DNA of 64,000 nt from Anaerotruncus colihominis. Lineage in GTDB: Bacteria; Bacillota; Clostridia; Oscillospirales; Ruminococcaceae. A program made the translations under genes and the position numbers. Numbering within the stretch: position 1 is the first letter of the stretch; the number at the start of each line of letters is the position of its first letter. This document shows positions 7,554 through 15,889 of this stretch, piece by piece. Under the pieces are notes generated by a model, which was not told where the DNA came from, did no database searches, and saw only the letters and a list, made by a program, of their open reading frames with translations. The stretch lies in the NCBI RefSeq assembly GCF_010206195.1, contig NZ_VIQT01000003.1, positions 1 through 64,000 of the forward strand, in the 5' to 3' direction.

Positions 7554-9464
7554 TTACGCCTCGATAAACTGCTCCTTACCTTCCGCGCATTCCGGACAGA
7601 CCCAATCCTCCGGCAGCTTTTCAAAGAGTGTTCCCGGCGCGGCGTCGCTGTCCGGGTCGCCAAATTCCGGATTGTATTCGTAGCCGCAGCCGCCGCAGAC
7701 ATATGTTTTGCCAATAGGGGCCGGCTTAGGCGGAGTCGGACGCTTCATCTTAACCATCGGGGGCGCGGGCTGTTTCTCGCCCCGGTCAAGCGCGGCCGTC
7801 AGCAGCGGCAGAATTTCCGTCAGATCGCCGACGATCCCGTAGTCGCAGTTTTTAAAGATCGGTGCATTGGCGTTTTTATTGATCGCCACAATTGTCGAAG
7901 CGTCCTTAATTCCCTTGAGGTGCTGTGTGGCGCCTGAGATACCGCAGGCTATGTAAAGGTTCCCTGTAAATTTCTGGCCGGACATTCCGACATAACGGCC
8001 AAGCGGAACGTACTTGAGCGTCTCCGCGACCGGACGGGACGAACCGATTGCCGCGCCCGCCTGGGCGGCCAGCGCCTCTATCAGCTTCATGTTCTTCTTG
8101 TCGCCGATGCCTTTGCCCGCCGAAACGACGCGTTCCGCCTGAGCGATAGGAGTATCGAGCGGGATACCGACCGTGAAATCGTGGCCGTCCTTTTCGAGCG
8201 CTGCGACAAGCGCCGCAACCCGGTCGGAGGCGTCGCCCTCCTTAAAGATCATCGTCTTGCGCAGACCCGTGACCGGCGCGGGCTTTTTACGCAGCTTGCC
8301 GCCATCGGAGGACTCCTTCGGAGGCTTTCCAAGCAGGTGCGATGCGATGACCACGCGCTGAATTTCGTTGGTGCCCTCATAAATGGTGGTGATCTTAGCG
8401 TCGCGATAGGCGCGTTCGACCTCCATACCCTTGAGATAGCCGCTGCCGCCGAAAATCTGCAGCGCGTCGTTTGTAACCTCCAGCGCGATATCGGAGGCGT
8501 ACATTTTGGCCATCGCCGATTCCATACCATAGGGGACATGGTGTTCCTTCAGCTCGGCCGAGCTGTAGATGAGCATACGCGCGCAGCGCAGCTTGGTGGC
8601 CATGTCGGCGATCTTAAAGGAAAGCGCCTGCTGGAAAGCGATCGGCTTGCCAAACTGGATGCGCTCCTTGGCATATTCGACCGCGTGCTCAAACGCGCCC
8701 TGCGCGATGCCGAGCGCCTGGGCCGCAATACCGATGCGTCCGCCGTCGAGCGTCGCCATCGCAATTTTAAAGCCGTCCCCTTCCTTGCCGAGCAGGTTTT
8801 CCTTGGGGACCTTGACATCGTTGAAGATCAGCTCCGCGGTACTGGAGGAGCGGATACCCATCTTGTCGTAGTGATCGCCGAAGGTGAAGCCCTCCCAGCC
8901 CTTTTCCACAATAAAGGCCGAGATTCCGCGCGTGCCGATATCCGGCGTTGTCACGGCAAAAACGACATAGATATCCGACTTGGGCGCGTTGGTAATAAAG
9001 ATCTTGCTGCCGTTGAGCAGATAATAATCGCCCTTGAGCACCGCGGTCGTCTCGGTGCCGCCCGCGTCCGAGCCGGCGTTCTGCTCCGTCAGGCCAAACG
9101 ACCCGAGCTTTTCGCCGCGCGCCAGCGGGACAAGATACTTCTGCTTCTGCTCCTCCGTTCCAAAGGCGAAAATCGGCCAGGAGCCGAGCGAAACATGTGC
9201 GGAGAGGATGACGCCCGTACCGCCGTCGACACGGGAAAGCTCCTCAACCGCGATGGCGTAGCTTAAGACGTCAAGCCCCGCGCCGCCGTACTCCTTGGGA
9301 TATGGGATGCCCATCAGCCCCATTTCGCCAAAGTGCTTGATCTGCTCGTCGGGAAACTCATTGTTCTGGTCCATGACAAAGGCAATCGGTTTGATTTCGT
9401 TTTCCGCAAACTCCCTTACCTTTGCACGCAGCGCCTCGTGCGCCTGGGTGGTTTGAAACAACAT
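7554..9464 (-). CDS. Acyl-CoA dehydrogenase-EtfA-rubredoxin fusion
   Basis: 636 residues from ATG 9464, which has AAAGGAGG at good distance. Domain order: acyl-CoA dehydrogenase (1-380), with the FAD-binding and substrate loops and the [10 protein letters not shown] motif holding the catalytic Glu; the C-terminal FAD domain of electron-transfer flavoprotein alpha (about 430-560; [26 protein letters not shown]); then a Pro-rich linker and a rubredoxin (about 583-630) with CGGCG and CPECA iron ligands. The fusion puts substrate oxidation, flavin transfer and a one-electron carrier on one chain. No EtfB or EtfA N-terminal domain is encoded here. With the adjacent flavodiiron protein it may pass electrons from acyl-CoA or, in reverse, from another donor to oxygen; the acyl substrate is unknown. 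Confidence 0.93.
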   Translation of the reverse strand: MLFQTTQAHEALRAKVREFAENEIKPIAFVMDQNNEFPDEQIKHFGEMGLMGIPYPKEYGGAGLDVLSYAIAVEELSRVDGGTGVILSAHVSLGSWPIFAFGTEEQKQKYLVPLARGEKLGSFGLTEQNAGSDAGGTETTAVLKGDYYLLNGSKIFITNAPKSDIYVVFAVTTPDIGTRGISAFIVEKGWEGFTFGDHYDKMGIRSSSTAELIFNDVKVPKENLLGKEGDGFKIAMATLDGGRIGIAAQALGIAQGAFEHAVEYAKERIQFGKPIAFQQALSFKIADMATKLRCARMLIYSSAELKEHHVPYGMESAMAKMYASDIALEVTNDALQIFGGSGYLKGMEVERAYRDAKITTIYEGTNEIQRVVIASHLLGKPPKESSDGGKLRKKPAPVTGLRKTMIFKEGDASDRVAALVAALEKDGHDFTVGIPLDTPIAQAERVVSAGKGIGDKKNMKLIEALAAQAGAAIGSSRPVAETLKYVPLGRYVGMSGQKFTGNLYIACGISGATQHLKGIKDASTIVAINKNANAPIFKNCDYGIVGDLTEILPLLTAALDRGEKQPAPPMVKMKRPTPPKPAPIGKTYVCGGCGYEYNPEFGDPDSDAAPGTLFEKLPEDWVCPECAEGKEQFIEA

Positions 9465-9583
9465 AGGGTCGGCCTCCTTTATCTTGCGCAATTTCGTGCT
9501 TTGATCATGTGGATATAAACAGCCCGTCACATACAGGACAATTTTCATCCACTTTTCGGCTGAAAAACAATCCCGGCGCCGGA

Positions 9584-10039
9584 TCAATCCAGACCGCTGG
9601 AGAGAATGGACGCCAGACTGTGCGACTGCAATTCACGGTCTATCGCCTGCTGGATCGATTCAAGCTTCATATGGATACCGCATTTGCCGCCGTAGCGTTC
9701 CCGCCAAGGGCATTGATATCCCAGCGCCATACAAGCATTGACAAATTCAACGGAATCCATGGCGGACAAAAGATCGTAGAGTGTCTTTTCTTTCAGATCG
9801 ACCACCAGACGGCATCCTCCGTCAGCGCCTCTGGTGATTAAAACGAAGCCCGCCTTTGACAGCTTACGCATAATTTTATATGCGAACGGCTGCGGGATCA
9901 ATTCCCGCTGACAGAGCTGCGCCGCGCTTACCTGTTCCCCCTCGGACAACGCCCGTAAAATGCGCAGCGCATAATCAATCTCCCGCGTGATCAGCAGGTT
10001 CCATCCCTCCTTTTGGATACAATCTCTTGATAGCTTCAC
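9584..10039 (-). CDS. Rrf2 family transcriptional regulator
   Basis: The winged helix-turn-helix ([15 protein letters not shown] ... [19 protein letters not shown]) is typical of Rrf2 proteins. Three cysteines in [18 protein letters not shown] match the iron-sulfur-binding pattern of IscR/NsrR/RsrR-type sensors. Coordinates use the longest frame (GTG 10039), but that codon lies inside the predicted -10 box and lacks a ribosome site. AAGGAGG is placed for CTG at 9997 (or 9994), giving the usual Rrf2 start [11 protein letters not shown], so a CTG start is likely. It heads the operon with the dehydrogenase fusion and flavodiiron protein, and probably senses redox or oxygen. Confidence 0.9.
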   Translation of the reverse strand: MKLSRDCIQKEGWNLLITREIDYALRILRALSEGEQVSAAQLCQRELIPQPFAYKIMRKLSKAGFVLITRGADGGCRLVVDLKEKTLYDLLSAMDSVEFVNACMALGYQCPWRERYGGKCGIHMKLESIQQAIDRELQSHSLASILSSGLD

Positions 10040-10066
10040 TCTACCATTCTAGATAGAAAATGTCAA
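10038..10066 (-). promoter_or_regulatory. Promoter and possible self-operator of the Rrf2 operon
   Basis: On the minus strand TTGACA (10066-10061), a 17-nt spacer and TAGAGT (10043-10038). The spacer holds TTCTATCTAGAA, a palindrome with 5-bp arms, suited to binding by an Rrf2 dimer. This places the transcript start near 10030, downstream of the nominal GTG start. Confidence 0.6.
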
Positions 10067-10239
10067 GAATCCAGAGACAATCCTTACTACTTTTGGAGAA
10101 TTATCTAGGAAAACCATGGAAATCTTGTGCAGAAAAGCATCTCTATAGCATAGGGCTTGAAAAAATATGGTCGAACCTACCAAAAACGACGGGGTCGCCT
10201 TGAGGGCGGCTCCATCGCCGCCGCAGAGTCGCCTGTGGC

Positions 10240-12114
10240 TCAGTTTATGGTTGCACAAACGGGCAATGCGACGCTGTGCGTAAAATAGCCGTCCTCCAGA
10301 TAAGCTGTCTGTATCCCTCCATACTTCTCCACAATCTCCGTGACGACCGTCAATCCATGCCCATGCAGTACCACATCCCGCTTCGCGGTCCTTCCCGGCA
10401 AATCCCCATGGACCGTATTGCGGATAATCACAGAAAAGCTTCCATTGGCGCACTGAACGCCCACCCAGATCACACGAGCCATCCCCTCCGGCATCCGTTC
10501 ACATGCTTCCACCGCGTTATCCAACAGATTGGCCAGCAGGCTGCACAGATCAACATCCTCATACGGCAGTTCGGACGGCACACAGGCCACCTCCTGCCGT
10601 ACATCGATATTGAGCGCGCGTGCCCGCGCCAGCTTAACCGTTAAAATGGCATTGAGCAGCCGGTGCGGCGCATAGACCTGCAAAACGTCCGCCGTTTCGC
10701 CGCAGAGCCGTTCCAAAAGACGGGCCAGCTTCTCTGTTTCGCCCTGTGTCTGATAAAACCGCAGCAGCCCATAATTTTGCTGCACCTCATGGTTTCTGCG
10801 CGCCGTTGTCTCCAGATATTGGGCCAACAGATCCGCCTCCTCCTTCTGGACTGCCAACGCCGACTGCGCAGCCAGGCCCTCCCGCCAGACGCGGAGATTC
10901 TCCCCGATTAAAATCCCGGCAATGACAAAAATCAGCGCCAGTCCGCCCCATTCCAGGGGCCAGCCGGTGACAGCCGGCTCATAAAGCGGCGCGGCCGCAC
11001 GCGCCAGCAGCGCACACCCAAACACACCTGTCCCACAGAGCAGGGCGCGCGCCCGCTGATTTCCCCGCCATGCGGCCGCTATACACAAAACAATCAAATA
11101 AACGGCCGCTGTCCACTGATAGAGATGCAGAAGCGCACTGTAAAGGCGCATGGCCGCCGTATCCCAAGCGCCGGGCAGCAGCGGGAAGCCTATCACCAGC
11201 GTACACACCGCCATCCCGGCTGAAAAAGCAGCGGTACGTATATGCAGCGGCGCTTTGCAGAGCTGTCCGGCGACCACTGTGAGCGCGAACAGCATCCCAT
11301 ACAGGCTCAATTTTTCAAAGAGATACCACCAGACACCAGTGATCCCCACCGCATGCGCCACAGGGTATCCGGCATAACCGAAATAACACAGGCAGAGCAG
11401 TGCAAATCCGGCCGAACCCGCCCGTCTGCCCTGGCGCAGCCCAAGCAGCAGACAGGCGGCGCCCACAAGCAGCGCGGCGGCGACGGCGGCGCTGTGCAGC
11501 GCCAGGCGCAGGGATCGCAGCAAGCCGACAGCTTTTGGCGTTCCAAAGGCAGGCGGATAGATCAACCCGCTGTAAAAGCTGTCAAAATTACTGACCGCAA
11601 TGACAAGTTCAATCGCGCCTTTTGCCCGGATCGCCACCGGCGCGTCCGCAATAGCGGGGCTGTACCGCTCCGGGTCCGGCTCGCCTGACGAGTAGTACGC
11701 TTCTCCGTTTACCCACAGGCGGCAGGCGGAATATGCCTCCGGCATTTCAAGCAGCCAGTCGTTCCCGCCTTCCGTCAGAATGGTCAAACGGTAGGTCGCG
11801 CTGCCGCGCGGATCGGCCGCAGGATCGTCCAGTTCATATCCGCCGTACTGTCCGAGATAAAGCACCCGGTCGGGCGACAGACCGTCCAGTTCGTCCGGTG
11901 TGTGGTAGCCGCGGTAAAATTCCCACCCGTCGGCCAGGAAAAACAGTGGATACCGCTGCCGGTCGCCCGGCTTCATCCAAAGCACCCCTTGGCGGCCGCG
12001 CGGGCCGGGCCAGTTGTATTTATTATCGTACCGGCAGAGAAGCAAAAATCCGGTGAGGCTGCATGCCAGCAGCCCACAAAACAGCACGATGAATAAAACG
12101 CGTTGTTTTTTCAA
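10240..12114 (-). CDS. Sensor histidine kinase with 7TM-type membrane domain
   Basis: 624 residues from TTG 12114, which overlaps the stop of the upstream gene (TTGA) and has GAAGGAGG upstream. The longer frame to 12369 would read through the preceding gene. After an N-terminal membrane helix there is an extracytoplasmic domain (about 30-210) like the 7TMR-DISM extracellular beta-sandwich, then seven hydrophobic segments (about 215-420). A cytoplasmic helix with the possible phosphoacceptor His (RRNHEVQQNYGLL) and a GHKL ATPase domain (N box LLANLLDNAVEACE, G box GHGLTVVTEIVEKYGG) complete the protein. It resembles AgrC/YesM-like kinases. No response regulator lies in the window. It is translationally coupled to the surface protein gene, which may therefore be its sensory partner. 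Confidence 0.88.
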   Translation of the reverse strand: MKKQRVLFIVLFCGLLACSLTGFLLLCRYDNKYNWPGPRGRQGVLWMKPGDRQRYPLFFLADGWEFYRGYHTPDELDGLSPDRVLYLGQYGGYELDDPAADPRGSATYRLTILTEGGNDWLLEMPEAYSACRLWVNGEAYYSSGEPDPERYSPAIADAPVAIRAKGAIELVIAVSNFDSFYSGLIYPPAFGTPKAVGLLRSLRLALHSAAVAAALLVGAACLLLGLRQGRRAGSAGFALLCLCYFGYAGYPVAHAVGITGVWWYLFEKLSLYGMLFALTVVAGQLCKAPLHIRTAAFSAGMAVCTLVIGFPLLPGAWDTAAMRLYSALLHLYQWTAAVYLIVLCIAAAWRGNQRARALLCGTGVFGCALLARAAAPLYEPAVTGWPLEWGGLALIFVIAGILIGENLRVWREGLAAQSALAVQKEEADLLAQYLETTARRNHEVQQNYGLLRFYQTQGETEKLARLLERLCGETADVLQVYAPHRLLNAILTVKLARARALNIDVRQEVACVPSELPYEDVDLCSLLANLLDNAVEACERMPEGMARVIWVGVQCANGSFSVIIRNTVHGDLPGRTAKRDVVLHGHGLTVVTEIVEKYGGIQTAYLEDGYFTHSVALPVCATIN

Positions 12115-14003
12115 GGCTTTTGCCGCCTCCTTCGCCGGCAAATCCAGCGGTAAAATACACCGCCCACCGCCGCTGCGGTGCAGACCAGTATGGCGATCGG
12201 CAATATGGGTTTTAAGCCGCCGCCTGATTCCCATTCCCCTACACTGTCTTGAGACGGCAGGGTTTTTAAAGCCTCCAAGCCGCTTTGTACCTGTGGATGG
12301 GAGGAGACGGACGCGTCCGCGCCAGACTCGTTGGGTTGCAGCCCTCCGGGCTTTGCCGGAGGGCTGCAAGCCGGATCACGCCCGTGATCCGGCTTTGCTG
12401 ATGCAGACTGTGGCGCTTGCGCCTGGCCAGCAAGCTCTGCCGCGGGAAGCGCTTGTGAAGCCGCAGGCGCTCTGTCAGCCGATTCAGTCAGACGTATGCC
12501 GTTCAAATCTGAACCGTCGGCCCCACTGTCCTCCGATGGACGCGCGGGGCGGTCGCCCCGGCGGCTGTCGTCACGGTCGCCGCTGAGCGGCCTGCTTTGC
12601 GGCAGGCCATTTTCTCCGACCGAGACCTCCATCAGGTTTGTCCGCATGATCCGGCCGCCCATATCCACATCCACCTGAAACCAATAAGTTTTCCCGTTTT
12701 CCAATCGCCGGTCCAATTCGATGACACCGTTGTTCGCAATGGGCGACCACTCTCCCCAAGCTGTCCAGGTTTCGCCTCTGTCCTCAGAGCAGTAGACCTG
12801 CCCTTTCCATCCCCTTGGTACGGAACCATACAGTTCAAGCACATCCTGATTTGTATTGGCATAATGACAAGCGTGCCACAGATACGGCCGCCCCTCCTCC
12901 ATCACCGTCAGGGTGATCTCCTCCTCCGGGCAGGCGAGCGGAACCCCCTCAAAAGGGGGCCGCGCTGCCGCTGCGACCTGATAAATACCGGGCTGTGTGA
13001 TATCCTGGCCGCCGCTCCGCCAATCCACATGCAGGTCGGCATACGTATCGGGGACGTCCCCCCCTCCCTGCGCCGCCAATTCATAAGTCATGGTTTCCAG
13101 CAGAATCGGGTCTTCTCCATATGCGGGACGGAACAGCGGGAAATTGAGCGCGCTCCGATACAGGCGGGCGGTGCGCCTGATGATCCGGGCGTTTTCCGGA
13201 ACTGGCGAGAGGGCGCTCGCGTCAGCCGTCAGCGTCCCGCCCGCCGTGACCGCCCCCGCCGTCACTGAAAGATACAGCCGGACATCGCCTGCGGCTTCAA
13301 TCGCCTTTGCGCCGTCTTCCGTCCGGATATCGACCCTCTTAAGGAACAGATCGCCGCCGGACCGGACCGCCACCGCATCCGCCCCTCTTGCAATCACGGC
13401 GCCGTAACCCGCCGAAAACCCCGCCTGATCAGGATTTTCGCGCGAATCCCCCTCCAATTCCACGGCGCAGCCATCCGTCGTCTCCAACGTTACATCCATA
13501 TTGAGCTTGAGCAGCCCGCCTGTCTGGATGGTAAACATTGGCGCGCCGCCGTCTCCGATAAACCGGTAGTTTCCAATGACAAGAAGCATCTTCCCTTTTG
13601 GGACAAGAATATTGCGGCCGCCCATATGCAGTGTTTTGCCCCTGTTCCCGGCTGCTGGGAACCCGCCTCCGGGCCAGACCACGTCGCCGGTCAGCGTATA
13701 TTCCGGTTCATCGCTTTCCAGCCAGCCGAGCAGTCCCGCGAGCGCCCCGGCGTCGCCCTGCGGCATGTCGCCTGTGGGCGGCGGCTTTTGAATTCCTCCC
13801 AGATTCGTGGGGGGAAGGTTATCCGCCCCCGAATCCAGCACTGCCGCGGGGCCGGGCGCCGCCATGCCGGCCGCAGAGGACGTTTCTTTTGCAGCGGTCC
13901 GTTCCTGCGCCTGTACCGGCGCCAATATAGAAAGGATCAACAGAAATGCCGGCAGCAGAGCAGCCACCCTGCGTATGCGGCAATTTTTTATGGATTGATT
14001 CAA
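12111..14003 (-). CDS. Secreted, C-terminally membrane-anchored surface protein
   Basis: 630 residues starting at TTG 14003 with AGGGGAGA upstream. Residues 1-32 form a signal peptide (basic start, hydrophobic core, AQA cleavage site). About 95-250 is a polymorphic-outer-membrane/beta-helix-like stretch describing stacked strands (GNYRFIGDGGAPMFTIQTGG). A later part (about 330-470) looks like Ig/fibronectin-type modules, and a low-complexity Pro/Ala/Ser linker follows. It ends in a membrane helix (ILPIAILVCTAAAVGGVFY) and a tail of basic residues. There is no LPXTG motif; the end resembles the sortase pattern without the signal. Function unknown, possibly adhesion or sensing with the downstream kinase. 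Two strong DNA hairpins interrupt the linker-coding region. Confidence 0.75.
   Translation of the reverse strand: MNQSIKNCRIRRVAALLPAFLLILSILAPVQAQERTAAKETSSAAGMAAPGPAAVLDSGADNLPPTNLGGIQKPPPTGDMPQGDAGALAGLLGWLESDEPEYTLTGDVVWPGGGFPAAGNRGKTLHMGGRNILVPKGKMLLVIGNYRFIGDGGAPMFTIQTGGLLKLNMDVTLETTDGCAVELEGDSRENPDQAGFSAGYGAVIARGADAVAVRSGGDLFLKRVDIRTEDGAKAIEAAGDVRLYLSVTAGAVTAGGTLTADASALSPVPENARIIRRTARLYRSALNFPLFRPAYGEDPILLETMTYELAAQGGGDVPDTYADLHVDWRSGGQDITQPGIYQVAAAARPPFEGVPLACPEEEITLTVMEEGRPYLWHACHYANTNQDVLELYGSVPRGWKGQVYCSEDRGETWTAWGEWSPIANNGVIELDRRLENGKTYWFQVDVDMGGRIMRTNLMEVSVGENGLPQSRPLSGDRDDSRRGDRPARPSEDSGADGSDLNGIRLTESADRAPAASQALPAAELAGQAQAPQSASAKPDHGRDPACSPPAKPGGLQPNESGADASVSSHPQVQSGLEALKTLPSQDSVGEWESGGGLKPILPIAILVCTAAAVGGVFYRWICRRRRRQKP
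12336..12393. repeat. Two back-to-back perfect hairpins inside a coding region
   Basis: TTGCAGCCCTCCGG (12336-12349) pairs with CCGGAGGGCTGCAA (12356-12369) over 14 bp. Next to it GCCGGATCACG (12370-12380) pairs with CGTGATCCGGC (12383-12393) over 11 bp. Both lie in the low-complexity linker of the surface protein and keep its frame open, as expected for a small inserted palindromic unit. Confidence 0.85.
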
Positions 14004-14227
14004 GGATATCTCCCCTTCAATGATTTTCAGGAGCAGGCAACCCCAATCAAGCGTTGCGATAAACAGCGAAAAAATCGTCGAACATACATCGGCGCCGCCT
14101 GGATCTCATTATAACGTGTTGGAAAGGGAACGGCCACTCTTACCAAAAAATTCTCTTTTGGCAAGGGGATTTTTTCCACGCTCGCTCGTATATATAACAA
14201 ATTCTCTCATGAGCCAGGAGGCGTCCT

Positions 14228-15130
14228 ATGTATCTGCTCCGTTTGTCGCAGCCGCAGCTGTCCGCATTTCTTCCATATATTCCATCCTATCTGCATCCAT
14301 TTTTACTCACCGGGGAATGCCGGACAATCGGATGTGTTACGCGGGACGGGCTGCTCTGTGCGGCCGCTGTCGTAGAGCCGCCTTTTCCCAGTGAGGAGGA
14401 CTGGCGTCTGAGCTGGTTTTTTGTTGACGGGCAGGCGCGCGGACAGGGTGCAGGTTCTCTCCTGCTGGCAGGCGCGCAGAAGCTTGCCGCCGAGGGCGGA
14501 GCCAAAACGCTGCGTATCCGCTTCACCCTGCCCTTTGCGCAGTCGGATGCCTTTGAGGACTTTTTACATCGACGCGGCTTTTACACCATTGGCATGACGG
14601 CTGTCACCTACCGTTCCACAGTCGGGGAGGTGCGCCGTTCCGCCTATTTGCCTCGTCTGGAGCGGATGGCGGGAAATGGGCTGCAGATTCTTCCACTGGC
14701 TGCTCTGACTGATGCGCAGGCCGGTCTGATTGATGAAGCGATGAATACATTAAACAATCCCCTGAGCGGCCTTCTCTTGGATGAAGCTACCCTCCTGGAC
14801 GTTTCTGTGGCCGCTTTCCATGGCGAAACGCTCGCCGGCTGCCTGCTGATGCGGGAGGAAGGCGGCGAGCTTGAGCTTTCCGACTGTATAACAGTCAGGC
14901 GCGATCTCGGCGTGATGGCGGCGATGGCAAGCCGCGCCCTCACGCTTGCCCTGCCCGGTTTTCCGGAGGAGCAGCCGATGCGCATCACCGCGATCAACTC
15001 CACCTCCGAAGGTCTGGTCAGACACTTTATCTCCAGCATTTCAACCGCTATGGAGCGTGAAAAAACAATGCTCTGTCATTTTCCCAAAACGGCAGAAATA
15101 CTTCCCCAGGAGGCGAGCCAGTATGTATGA
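14228..15130 (+). CDS. GNAT-family acetyltransferase-like protein
   Basis: 300 residues from ATG 14228 with AGGAGG 8 nt upstream. The N-terminal half has the acetyl-CoA-binding motif A (FVDGQARGQGAGSLLL, about 68-83) of GNAT enzymes. The C-terminal half (about 150-290) resembles a second, weaker GNAT fold (LGVMAAMASRALTLALPGF) with no clear cofactor motif. It is the first gene of a three-gene plus-strand cassette with the Pro-rich and DUF4157 genes, which converges on the eCIS ATPase. A role in modifying an injected protein or eCIS component is plausible from position only. It overlaps the next gene by 8 bases, indicating translational coupling. Confidence 0.8.
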   Translation: MYLLRLSQPQLSAFLPYIPSYLHPFLLTGECRTIGCVTRDGLLCAAAVVEPPFPSEEDWRLSWFFVDGQARGQGAGSLLLAGAQKLAAEGGAKTLRIRFTLPFAQSDAFEDFLHRRGFYTIGMTAVTYRSTVGEVRRSAYLPRLERMAGNGLQILPLAALTDAQAGLIDEAMNTLNNPLSGLLLDEATLLDVSVAAFHGETLAGCLLMREEGGELELSDCITVRRDLGVMAAMASRALTLALPGFPEEQPMRITAINSTSEGLVRHFISSISTAMEREKTMLCHFPKTAEILPQEASQYV

Positions 15131-15854
15131 GTCCGAACGGCGGCGCACAGCGCCGTTTTCTTCCCCACATGTACAACAACCATTGGCAGGACGGGCCATG
15201 TCCGCGCGTATGGCCCGGACAGATGCCGTCCAGCGACCGGTCGAACCACCCAACCCGCCGATTGTTGAAAGCGCGCAGCCTGTTCTCCCGCTTGGCGGCG
15301 CGCCGGTCCAGGCCCGAATCTCCCCTGGCTCCAAGCCGGAGCGCATCGCGCGCCGCCGGGCACAGCGCGATGCGCAGCCGGCTGTACCGGACGGCGAAGC
15401 GATTGCCGCTATGGAGTATGAAGTGAATCACCCGATCACCCCGCCGCCCGAACCCACTTTCGGCGAGAATGAAAACAATCCGCCGCCCGAGGCCGCCCTT
15501 GGCGAACTCGACAACAATCCGACGCCTGCACTGGAGGCGGCGGAGCCCGCCGCGCGTCGGCCCGGCTTCTGGGACCGGGAATATGCGGAAGGCTCGGTGC
15601 TCGGCGGTATCCAGTCTTTCCGCAACCGTTACCTTTCCTTAGAAGGGGCGGCACGGGAGGATTACCGCGACGATATCGCCCACTTTATCGGCCGCGTTCC
15701 CACCCGTGACGAAGTGCAGGACAACCGCGCACGTGGCGTCACAGGATTTAACGCGCAGCGCCATCCGCTTTTGCGGCGTATGGGCGCGCGGGCGCTGCGT
15801 TCAAACGCCGCGACACGCCTTTTTAGCAGCCGTTGGTTTACAGGGGCGCACTGA
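15123..15854 (+). CDS. Pro-rich eCIS-associated protein of unknown function
   Basis: 243 residues from ATG 15123, which overlaps the GNAT stop; AGGAGG lies 11 nt upstream. The longer frame to 14946 is only antiphase reading of the GNAT gene. Residues 1-140 are disordered in character, rich in Pro, Arg and Glu, with a PPPEPTFGENENNPPPEA-like repeated acidic stretch. The last 80 residues (about 150-243) look folded and end in a basic segment. No known domain is recognised. It lies directly before the DUF4157 gene; proteins in this position in other eCIS loci are sometimes cargo or adaptors. Cargo status here is inference. Confidence 0.6.
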   Translation: MYESERRRTAPFSSPHVQQPLAGRAMSARMARTDAVQRPVEPPNPPIVESAQPVLPLGGAPVQARISPGSKPERIARRRAQRDAQPAVPDGEAIAAMEYEVNHPITPPPEPTFGENENNPPPEAALGELDNNPTPALEAAEPAARRPGFWDREYAEGSVLGGIQSFRNRYLSLEGAAREDYRDDIAHFIGRVPTRDEVQDNRARGVTGFNAQRHPLLRRMGARALRSNAATRLFSSRWFTGAH

Positions 15855-15889
15855 CAATATCCAAATATCCTTGAAGGGAGCCGTACAGA

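Noticed and set aside
10049..10453. ORF of 134 codons at the kinase 3' end
   Set aside because: Antiphase to the kinase GHKL domain with no site; a shadow.
12111..14003. Sortase-anchored surface protein
   Set aside because: The end has a membrane helix and basic tail but no LPXTG-type motif before it.
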